A DNA stretch of 64,000 bases from Apteryx mantelli (Eukaryota > Chordata > Aves > Apterygiformes > Apterygidae): the NCBI RefSeq assembly GCF_036417845.1, contig NC_089979.1:2533424-2597423 (forward strand). Direction: 5' to 3'. The translations under genes were made by a program, and so were the position numbers. A model generated the notes under the pieces. That model was not told the origin of the DNA and ran no database searches. It saw only the letters and a list, made by a program, of their open reading frames with translations. This document shows, one piece after another, positions 1-8,383 of this stretch; the first letter of the stretch is position 1, and every line of letters starts with the position of its first letter.

Positions 1-2929
1 GGCCTCATACATTCGGAAAAAAAAGAAATGAGTGCAGTCTGCTTCTTGCTCCCCCCGTTTCTCTGCCCCCCGCTGAGCTTCTCTGCTCTCCCTATTTAAC
101 CAGCTCTCATTTACGGGGATTTAAAGAACAGGAATGCGAAAGGTGGTTGAATTAGGCTGGGATGAGGATGCACTGAACGAGGCCCCCCTTCCTATCAGAA
201 GGGACCTGATATTACCTTTTCCCTTATTAGTGACGCAGACTCCCCGTTACCACGTGGAGCCGCTACCCTGTTGTTATCCTCAGCCGAGCGGACACAGCTC
301 ATGCGCTGACTCAAGCTGCAGCTCCCCGTGGCTAGGAGAGATTAGTGACTAAAAGCGAGGATGCTTAGGGGAAGTCCTTTGTCAACAATGATGCCTGGGG
401 GAGAAGAAAATAAGAGAAATAGCCTAGAAGAAGAAAAGCAAAAGGAAAATGGTGAAAAAAATGTAAGTAGAGTTATCACTGAGCGATAGAGCTGCTGAAC
501 GCAGGTAAGTGGTGGCCTAGTTTATGGCCTCACAGCTGCGGTAACTGTGAGAGCAGCTAACTGAGAACTGGCAGACGTCAGTGTACAGACCGTCACTGAG
601 CTCTGGAGAAATGCACTCGGCTGGGAACAGCAGGCTTCCCCACTGCTACCGTGGAAAGGCCCCATTTCCCTTGAATCGCCTTTGCAGACTCCTTAACAGA
701 GCCCACCGCAAAGAGCAGACGCACTCTCAGATTAAAACAGAGGCAGAGCATCCTGTATGCCACCTTCACAGGAGATGCTCGTGGTGCTTTGGTGAGGAAA
801 TCACGGTCCAAATGTTGCAAGAAGCAAGCAAGTAAACAAACAATGCCCACAACTGCCCCCATAATGAGTTAAAATAATGAGTGTCTGGTTGCATTTATCT
901 TTTCCTTAACTTTTAGGAATATCGCAGCACTGAGGAGACCTGGGTTGAAACCCCAGTGCCAAATTAGGCAGAGCATGGCCTTGACTGACTGGGATGTAGT
1001 CTGAAGACACCTGTGTGGCCATACTCTAATCATGCTGGGGTTGGCAGGCTTGAAAGTGCTTTCAGGTTTCAAATAAAAATAGGTTACGGGGCATCAGCCA
1101 GAGGGAACTGAATAAAGTCTGTTAGGGTATGGGTCGCACAGTGATATCCCTGAATTAGCCAGCAGGATCACACATCACCTTTGTGGTGATGAGGAGCTGG
1201 GTAACAACCCTCCCTGCTTGGCCTGCGCTGAGGATAGAGCTCCATACCCAAAGAGTCCTTGCATTATTTTATGGGTTGAAGGTCTCAGACGGAGTCTCAT
1301 TTCTTCACCAAATGCTGCCCCATCCTGTACAATGTAAACAAGCATGGGTTTTGATGCCATCACACATCTTCGTGGATACCTAGTGCAAATATCGGGGATA
1401 CCATATGCAAAGATGCTCTGCATCCCCTCCAAATCTGGACCTGCTTTCTCTGAACCCTCCTTAGCTGCCTCTGAGGTTTCCTCTGCCTTCCTTTGTGAGA
1501 CAGAGCTGTTGCAGCTCATAGGAGGGGTAGGACGATGCCATGTTGTGACAGGGGAAAGGGACTGTGGTGGGTTCCCTAATGCCATTCCCACATCCCCTAG
1601 TCCAGGCAGAGAAATCCGTGTAGGTGCTGAGAAAGTGAAAGGGTGACTCAACACACTCTGTCCCCCCTGGAAATAGCATGACATCTCCCAAGGAGCTGGG
1701 GCAGGAGCAGGTAAGCTACAGGGCAGGGAAGGAGCCTGAGCCACCTTCTCCTCCTCATATGAGCTGCTAAAGATACATGGTGGCATAGCTTCCCCCGGCT
1801 CACCGCAGGACCAGGACTATGGTTTGGACACTGGAAAAACAACCTGCCACCAAAAAGGGCAATGCTCCTTTTTTTCCCGTGGAGTTTTCCTCCCCGAGCA
1901 TCAGCATTAGACCTCACCTAATCTTGCATTGGAGGTATTGAAATTAACCCCAGAGAGATGGGAAAGCAGAGTCAGGGTCGTAGTGGGGAGTGGGGCTGGT
2001 CCTTGGACCGCGGGTGGCCCTTAGGGGAGTGTGGGCCCATGTCCCTAGCAGACGGAGAGGAGCACAGTGCTCCCAGACTGGTGGGAGTCAGCCTCGCGCC
2101 GCAAGGAGAACCAGGGCTGTACTTGTCACAGTCACCCCACCACCCTTCCTTTTTTTAGCAGACCTGCAATTTGCAACGTTTACCACTGTGGAGGAGTTAG
2201 AAAGCACTGAATTTGGAAACTTTTGCTAGAACGTGTGGAGGGGCACATGCCTGAAAGGGGACGAGTGGGGGAAGAGTTGAGCCTGCGGCTAACCATGGGC
2301 CAGATTTGTCTCTCAGCAATTTGGTGTAAGGGTGGCCAGAATTCCTCAGGATTTCCAACTCCATCAGCCAGACCTGAATCAGGCCTTAGACATGGGGCTT
2401 TATTGTTTTACTAGAAAGAAATATACTCTATCGGCTCATCAGTGACATGCATGAGAAGAAAATGAATTTAGTTTGGAGATGTCTTTCTTCTTGTGTTGAC
2501 CTCATCAGGGTCATAACAGCTAATGCTAGAGTTCAGATTCTTAAGGCAAAAGGATGAGCAATATTTATGCCTCCTTCAACTTTCAGCATTTAGCCTCAGG
2601 CAGGCTCAATGAGGCAAACACAGCACAAGCAGGCATTCATTAACATCTCACCTGCCTGGTGAGGAACCAGAAATATCAAACAACCTATTAAATACAGGGG
2701 GAAAAAAAAAAAGAAGAAGAAAGAAGATATTTTTTAAGCCCCAAACAAAACCCTTTATCTTCCCCACAAAGGAAGGCTTGTCGGAGGGAGGAATAAAGAA
2801 AAAAGGAGGAGAGACCTTGCAGGTTCCTCAGCACCAAAAGGAAGGTAGCCAATACCAATTACTGTTATTATGCTCATTATTAATATTGATAGTGGGCTGC
2901 CCCTACCTCCTCACTTACTTCCCTGCCCT
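1..2929. other. Distal 5' flank of ARC, no gene recognised
   Basis: I recognise no gene here. The open frames are short or low-complexity; the longest, about 200 codons on the minus strand at 1175-1786, matches no family I know. The first 360 bases are the most structured part and are described separately as a candidate distal enhancer. The rest is unique-looking sequence with an A-rich patch near 2701-2730. A GGGCCAGATTTG...GGTGTAA stretch around 2297-2330 resembles a widespread old amniote repeat, but I cannot confirm it. Confidence 0.6.
90..355. promoter_or_regulatory. Candidate distal activity-responsive enhancer (SARE-like)
   Basis: Several sites used by activity-dependent factors crowd together here. 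There is a MEF2-like CTATTTAAC at 92-100, a CArG-like CCTTATTAGT at 222-231 (one mismatch from CC(A/T)6GG), and a CRE-like TGACGCA at 231-237 directly abutting it. A CACGTG E-box lies at 251-256, a perfect AP-1 site TGACTCA at 307-313, and TGACTAA at 347-353. Mammalian Arc is known to be driven by a synaptic activity-responsive element about 7 kb upstream that combines CREB, MEF2 and SRF sites. This cluster lies about 7.5 kb upstream of the inferred start site and contains a candidate for each. The functional assignment is inference, and each single site could be chance. Confidence 0.35.
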
Positions 2930-3160
2930 CCCGCCACGTGATGTGGGGGCTCCGGCGGTGGAGCACAATGGGCGACCACTTCGAGCCGGCAGCAACAATG
3001 CAGCCGCTGACGTGAGCCGTGTTCCCAACGCGAGGCTCTGCCCTGTGAGTGGCGGCTCCGACGGAATAAAGAGTTCCAGGGCTGGGGATGTTTGAATAGA
3101 GACTTATGGTGTAAATTAAACGTGTTATTACTGTTAGCATTATTTTTGCAAAAATAAAAT
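2930..3160. promoter_or_regulatory. Candidate CpG-rich regulatory element with CRE, E-box and palindrome
   Basis: This block is richer in CpG than its surroundings. It has a CACGTG E-box at 2935-2940 and a CRE-like TGACGTGA at 3008-3015, followed by an AT-rich stretch. That stretch contains a perfect 18-bp palindrome, TTATTTTTGCAAAAATAA, at 3140-3157. The sharp change from GC-rich to AT-rich with compact sites is typical of enhancers or conserved non-coding elements, but nothing here proves function. It lies about 4.8 kb upstream of the inferred ARC start site. Confidence 0.25.
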
Positions 3161-4837
3161 ATAAAAAAGCCTAACACCATGATTTCCCTTTTATTTTCTT
3201 CCTTTCTTGAGGATTTTGCTACCAGGGAACAAATGACTGGCCATTTCTGCAGTAACCTATAGGAGGATCTGTAGGGATTGAAAGGATATGGAGGTGGAGG
3301 GAAGGGTTGCACTTGTTTTGTTTTGTTTTGTTTTTCCATTTCCTTCTAGAAGGAGGAGGCATTTCTGGATGCGAAAGGGAAAATTCTAGGCAGATTTCTG
3401 CTGGCACGGCAATCCCTTGTTCGTCGTTAGAAAAAAATTAGTCCTTGCAAAGGTGTGGGGTTAACTGCACACCTGCCTGAAGACTTCTAGCTTTAAGGTG
3501 TTCGTGCGGTCCGTGGTGAAGGATGAGGCTCTCCGGACAGTGTATCAAGAAGCAACTTTGTGCACATCACGGTGCATACCTGGGGAGGGACCTTGGTGGT
3601 GCAGCAGGGGAATGCATCACCTAGCAGAGCTCTGCTTAGCCTGAGACACCGAAAGACGGCACAACTTGACTGCACCATAGATCTCCCCGTGCCATGGGAT
3701 CCCTCTGTCCCGCTCACCCACCAGCTTCGGCTGGCCGATGGCTCACAGCTCAGACCCATCTCCAAGAAGCAGCATGCCCTGGGATCCTGCCGTGGTACAG
3801 GTCTGCGCTGGCAAGGCAAAACACCCATCCAGATGGGGTGGCCAAGGGATGTCAACCAGTAAAACCAAAACCCAAGAGGAAGGTTCTCCAGGACCAGAGG
3901 CGAGGTGTGCTGAAAGCCGTCACCCTGCAAGGAGCGAGCACCTCTGGGCTCTGGGCCTGCCAGGCTGGTGTGACATCCTGGGGGACACGTCGGCATGGGC
4001 TACGGCTCGCTGTCCCTTTTGTCTGGTTCTCCTCCCCACGCAGGGTTTTTCTGTCACTGCTTGCTGCCATGCACTCCTTCTGTGTGCCTGTAATTAGTCT
4101 GTTGGCTTTTCTTTCTCTTTTCTGACGTTTTGGGCCTGATTCTAACCTCCTGTGCCTTTACACTGTTCAGGAAGCTCCAGGAAGACAACCCACATGACAC
4201 CATCCCTGCTGAGCTATGAAATATGTTTTTTGCTGGTTTTCTTTTTTCTTTTTTTTTCCTGTCCTTCCCCTCCCCCCCCACCCCCCGCCTTGCTCCTGAA
4301 AGCTATTTTGGAGGAAACTGCCCCTACTCACTGCTCACTCTTTTCCTTCCTTCCTCCTGTCTTCTTCTCTCTCCATTCACTTCCCACCTCTGTTTCTGCT
4401 CTTTGTGCCCCCCTCTTATCTTGCACCTCCCATGGTCACCCAAAGCACCACATCTTGTGCCAACACCTCCATCCATCTCATTAACGGTTCATCTGAGGCC
4501 AGGCAGCTAATTCCAACAGAAATCTGTCTGTCCTGTCCCTTAATGTCTGTCTGTCTGTGCCTGGATCTCATCTGTCTGCCTCAAATTGCCTCTCTTTGTG
4601 CTCTACCTCTCCCTCCTCCCTTCATTTCCGGCTCCCTTCTCTCCTCCTCCTCTACCCACGCAGCTTCCTTTAATTAGAAATACAATGCAAATGATTATCA
4701 CTGTGTCTTAATCAGCAAGTCCAGAAGGAAAACCCCCGTTCCTCCTCCCCTCTCCTGTCCCCCCCCTCCCCCCCCCCACACACCTTCATTGAAGAGCACA
4801 CAGATCAGGAGAAGAGCTGGGTGAAAAGGATGCAGAA
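3161..4837. other. ARC 5' flank, no gene recognised; simple repeats
   Basis: No gene is seen. There is a (GTTTT)n run at about 3313-3336, C-rich tracts at about 4267-4288 and 4757-4778, and a TCTG-rich patch at about 4521-4560. A perfect octamer motif ATGCAAAT is at 4685-4692, just before the CR1 fragment. The C-rich tracts could form G-quadruplexes on the minus strand. The open frames around 3493-4125 on both strands match no family I know. Confidence 0.55.
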
Positions 4838-5656
4838 TGAGACGAACCTTGTGATGGAGGACGGGCTGGAGGAAAGGGCCAAGGAACCTTATGAAATTCG
4901 ATGAGGACAAATGCAAAGTCCTGTGCCTGGGAAAAAAAGAGCCCCTGGTGACAATACACGCTGAAACTGACTGACTGGGGTGCAAAAAGGGACATGGGGT
5001 CCTAGAGGGGGGACAGTGAGCTAAGCATGAGGCAGCAGTGTGCTCTGGCAGCAAGGAAAGTATCCTGGGCTGTATGAACAGAAGACCATCCAGGAGATCA
5101 AGGGGAGTGGTTATGCCCCTCCACTCAGCACTTGTTAGACTATCTCTTGATCCTGTGTTCAGTTTTGGGCTTCTCCAACGTGAGACATTGATCAACTGGA
5201 GCCAGTCCAGCAGAGGGTTACCAAGCTGGTCGCAGCTGGAGCACTTGGCCTGTGAGCAGGTGCTGAGGGAGCTGAGTTTGTCCAGCCTGGAGAAGAGATG
5301 GCTTTGGGAGAGCTAACAGCAGCCCCTCACTCCCCCAGTGCCTACAGCGAGGTTGTCACAAAGATGGACCAGACTCTTCACAATGGTGCGTGGTGGGAAG
5401 ACAAGAGACAATAGGTATAAATTGAAATGTGAGTCTGTATATAAAGAGAAACATTTTCCCTCTGAGGACAATCAAGCAGTGGAACAGGTTGCCCAGAGAG
5501 GTTATGCAGCCTCTGTCCTTGGGGTTTTCAAGATCTGACTTGGTAAAACTCTGAAAAAACAGGTTTGACCTCCTAGCTGACCCTACTTGGAGCAGGTGGT
5601 TGGGCTAGAGACCTCCTGAGGTGTCTTCCAGCCTGGATTAACCCATGATCCTATGA
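4838..5656 (+). mobile_element. Degenerate CR1 LINE fragment (3' end, with remnant of ORF2)
   Basis: This is the 3' part of a chicken-repeat-1 type non-LTR retrotransposon in forward orientation. Hallmarks are the segment around 4900-4930 (AAATGCAAAGTCCTGTGCCTGG), the decayed end of ORF2 (SILGCMNRR... near 5056, then LSSLEKR near 5277-5300), the GGAACAGGTTGCCCAGAGAGG block at about 5480-5500, and the GAGCAGGTGGTTGGGCTAGA...CTTCCAGCC tail at 5590-5635. It ends near the TGATCCTATGA at 5646-5656. Many substitutions and indels break the reading frame, so this is an old, dead copy. The left boundary is approximate. It is flanked upstream by a poly-C microsatellite. Confidence 0.85.
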
Positions 5657-6890
5657 CCAGACCTAAGCACCAAGTGATGCTATTCAGACCCTGATGAATC
5701 CCCAGCTGTGAAAACTAAGGGAGAAGAAAAGGGAGGTAGCGGGGCGGGAAAGAGCCAGGCGTAGTGGAGTAGATTTTACATCCAATTCATCCGAGGCTCT
5801 GGCATTTGATGGGATAAGGTGAAGCTAAAAACACGTCACCCTCCAAAGCTAAATCCAATCTATAACTTGTCCCCTTTCATTGGCAAACTCATGAAGGCCA
5901 TTTCTGGGGATCCTGGGTGAAAATCATTTTGGAGGAAAACCTTACATTGCTTCAGAGATACATAGATTTCACAGTCTCTCCCAGTCTATGGGACCTCTTA
6001 GATACAAGGCAGGTTTCAGGCAGGCTTTCTGGGGTATAGAGACCACATCCTCCACAAAGGCTCCAAATCTGTCCCAAAGCCTTGGATGATCCACGTTTGA
6101 CCCCCTCTAAACAGAAACATGCATGCACAAAAATCTCTTGCTTAGAAGAGCTGGGTATAAGTGGAAAACTAAGCAAGGCAAAGGGCATAGCACTCTCCGT
6201 TACCCAAATCCCTTTCATGATGTCTGTGTGTGATAAAGCAGTGTTGGGAAGGTCTGTTGAATTAAGGATTTTGGTTTCCCACCTCAAAATTTTGTCCCTT
6301 TCCTTTCTCACGGGCACTCCCTACCTTCAGCCAAACAGCATGACCCTTCAGTTAGCTCTCCGCTGCCCTAGATAGCCCTCCCATTTCCCCGGCAGCCATA
6401 TGGCAGAACCGTTTGGCCATGTGCTGTTACCAAGTCACCTGGTAGGGAACAGACCTGTGTCCTCCTATAGCACATTAATATGGGGGTGGGGGGAGGTGGG
6501 AAAGGAGTCCTGACCCCTCTCCCTCGTGCTCTTCCTTTAACCCTTGAGCTTAACCACTGCCAGTTTGCTATAAGGGGACTTTGATGAAATGCACGGGGTG
6601 GCTGAGACCTCCTTTCGGTGGGTGCTCACTGAAAAACTACCCATCTTCTCCGTACTTTGGTCTTACCAGGCTGGCTGGAGTCACACCAGGAAACACCTGG
6701 CAAGGAGCCATGGGAACGGGGACCCATCCTAAGCCTGCCTGGCACCCTGCCCACCACCCTGAGTGGAGGCAAGACGCCTCCCTGCTGTCCATGGGCTTGA
6801 AAGCCCTTGCTGGGTAATATTCACAGATCAGCATCCCACTGCCCCCAGCCACTGTCCCTGCGAGGGGAGGAGAAGCCCCCGGCGTCCTCA
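5657..6890. other. ARC 5' flank between CR1 and proximal SRE block
   Basis: I see no gene or recognisable repeat here. A G-rich patch lies at about 6482-6500 and a GCCATATGGC palindrome at about 6396-6405. Open frames are short and unremarkable. Confidence 0.5.
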
Positions 6891-6899
6891 GCGTCTCTC

Positions 6900-6985
6900 C
6901 AAGGGAAGTTCCGGCAGGGAACTCTCTCTGATTAGGGAATCCTTTATCTGTGGCTTATATAAGCCCCCGGTCTCCTTTTATGGTT
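6900..6985. promoter_or_regulatory. Candidate SRF/ETS response block upstream of ARC
   Basis: A perfect CArG box, CCTTTTATGG, is at 6974-6983 and matches the SRF consensus CC(A/T)6GG. Exactly 20 bp upstream (start to start) is the symmetrical CArG-like CTTATATAAG at 6954-6963, so two protein dimers would sit on the same face of the helix. An ETS-type site on both strands, GGAAGTTCCGG, is at 6904-6914, which would suit an SRF-ternary complex factor arrangement. SRF is an established activator of Arc in mammalian neurons. The block lies about 0.9 kb upstream of the inferred start site. The 6954-6963 element also contains a TATATAAG match, so a second core promoter is a less likely alternative. 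Confidence 0.5.
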
Positions 6986-7059
6986 GGCTTTTCCTGTCTT
7001 GTCAAGAGCTAAGAACAAACGTAGCTTCATCTGCGCTTGTGGGTTGGCTAACTGATTAA

Positions 7060-7390
7060 GCATCTGATTCAAGCTGAGTACGGAACAGGCTTTTGATGGG
7101 TGGATTTAATTTGGTGTAAAAACGTGGATGCAGTCCCTCCCTCTTCCCTCCCTCCCCCCCCCCCGAATATTCCCAAGATAGCGGTTGGTCTGGTGTAATA
7201 ATTAAGCAGTGGGGATGACTCCCATCTACCAATGCTTTAGAAAGTCCGGAGTGCTCTAGCTTGTACCGAAGTGGCTTTTTAGAATGTTTCCCCCTCTCCT
7301 TCCCCCCTCCTCTTTTGTTCTTTTTTTCTTTTTTTTTTCCCCCGTGCTGAATTCCCACCATTTCCAAGCATTTGCACTAAGAGTGAGAGG
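7060..7390. other. ARC proximal flank, polypyrimidine-rich
   Basis: No gene is seen. The stretch contains a pyrimidine tract ending in a long C run at about 7147-7164, and a T/C-rich stretch at about 7296-7343. Either could form unusual DNA structure. Nothing else is recognisable. Confidence 0.5.

Positions 7391-7393
<3 letters not shown>

Positions 7394-7440
<47 letters not shown>
7394..7440. repeat. (TG)n-(GC)5 dinucleotide repeat
   Basis: About 18 TG units run straight into five GC units. Alternating purine-pyrimidine runs of this kind are the classic sequence for left-handed Z-DNA. The repeat lies about 420 bp upstream of the ARC TATA box and is likely to vary in length between individuals. 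Confidence 0.95.
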
Positions 7441-7441
<1 letters not shown>

Positions 7442-7825
7442 TCTGAGGGCGTGCGGGGGCCCGTGGGCGGCTGGCTTGGTGTGACACACTGAATTCATCC
7501 TCATCTCCCCCCTCTGCGAGCCCTGCCAGGGGAAAGCATGCTAATGATGACCTTGCTGAGTAAATAGTTGTGGAATGAATAAGTGTTTTTCCTGCAATCT
7601 GAAAGGCGGAAGGTGCGATTACTCATCCATCTATCCAACTGTCTCCAGCACCTTTCAAGTGCTTCTCGCGTCGAGTCTGGGGGCGTGCGCGAGGGGGTGG
7701 GAAGCGAGGGGAGGCTGCCAAGATCTGGGTTGCCACAGACACCGGCCTTGCTTTTCCTCCAATGAACGCTGCGCTGAGAGTGCAAGAGGAGGCAGGGCAC
7801 CACCCACGTGTTGAGCTGTGTGGGG
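7441..7825. promoter_or_regulatory. ARC proximal promoter region
   Basis: This is the sequence directly upstream of the TATA box. A CACGTG E-box lies at 7805-7810, about 16 bp before the TATA box. A block around 7537-7580 holds CATGCTAATGATGACC and TGAGTAA and looks like a compact site cluster. No perfect CRE is seen. The extent of the promoter is inferred from position only. Confidence 0.45.
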
Positions 7826-7833
7826 TATAAGTA
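7826..7833 (+). promoter_or_regulatory. TATA box of ARC
   Basis: TATAAGTA lies in a GC-rich surrounding at the expected place upstream of a long AUG-free leader. Transcription would start about 30 bp downstream, near 7856. A second A/T-rich match (AATAAAAG at about 7871) is possible but weaker. Transcript-end data would settle the exact start. Confidence 0.7.
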
Positions 7834-7855
7834 GATGGAAGTGCCTGGACTAGTG

Positions 7856-8383
7856 GCAGTTCAGACAGGGAATAAAAGCAGCTCTTTGCATCTCTAGCGA
7901 AAGCGCTTGCGACTCTCCAAGTTTCCTAGAGAAGAAATCACCGGGATTTTAGCAGCAGCTTCCGGCTTCTGTGTGCATTTGTATTTCACTGGAGCAGGGG
8001 CTCTCGGCGGTTCGAGATTCTCAGCTCCGGACGAGCAGGTAGCGGGCACTCTTTCGGGACTAGACGTCTTAGCCAGCTCCTCTCCTCGTTCCCGGAGGAT
8101 TCTGGCTGTTTCTGGGACACCCTGAGCACGTGAGACGGCGTTTCCAGCTGGACTCTGGGAGAAATCTGCCTACAACTCTGTCTGGGATCCACGGGGACCA
8201 AACAGCTTGCTCTGCGGTGATATCTGATTTGGTTGTGTTTGTGTTGAAAAGTCCTTTGAGGGGGGTTTAGAAGTCTCTGTGTGTCTTTTGAGAAGTGTTG
8301 TGGTGGGGTTTTTGAGACCGGACTTGAGCGCCAGGGCTTACAGTTCAGTTCTTTCCCTGTTTGACACTTGTACGGTAGGAACC
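7856..8383 (+). other. ARC: ARC 5' untranslated region
   Basis: This is the inferred leader from the predicted start site to the ARC initiation codon. I find no ATG anywhere in these roughly 530 bases, so the coding AUG would be the first met by scanning ribosomes. The reading frame is open upstream of the ATG at least as far as a GTG at 8279. The leader is GC-rich at its start and contains a CACGTG at 8127-8132. No convincing intron is seen. The 5' boundary is inferred from the TATA box. Confidence 0.6.

Noticed and set aside
1175..1786. 203-codon open frame on the minus strand
   Set aside because: It has no recognisable domain, its composition is irregular, and it overlaps open frames of similar size in other frames. 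Most likely chance.
2295..2330. GGGCCAGATT...GGTGTAA as an old amniote repeat (also near 4130 and 45700)
   Set aside because: Short, heavily diverged resemblance that cannot be told from chance without a repeat library.
2935..8132. Enrichment of CACGTG E-boxes upstream of ARC as a circadian signal
   Set aside because: Five copies occur in 8.4 kb (251, 2935, 7805, 8127 and one possible other), but the same hexamer also occurs several times downstream, so the excess is weak.
8279..8383. N-terminal extension of ARC starting at 8279
   Set aside because: The codon at 8279 is GTG, not ATG, and the added residues have no counterpart in Arc. The ATG at 8384 has a good context and gives the Arc N-terminus.
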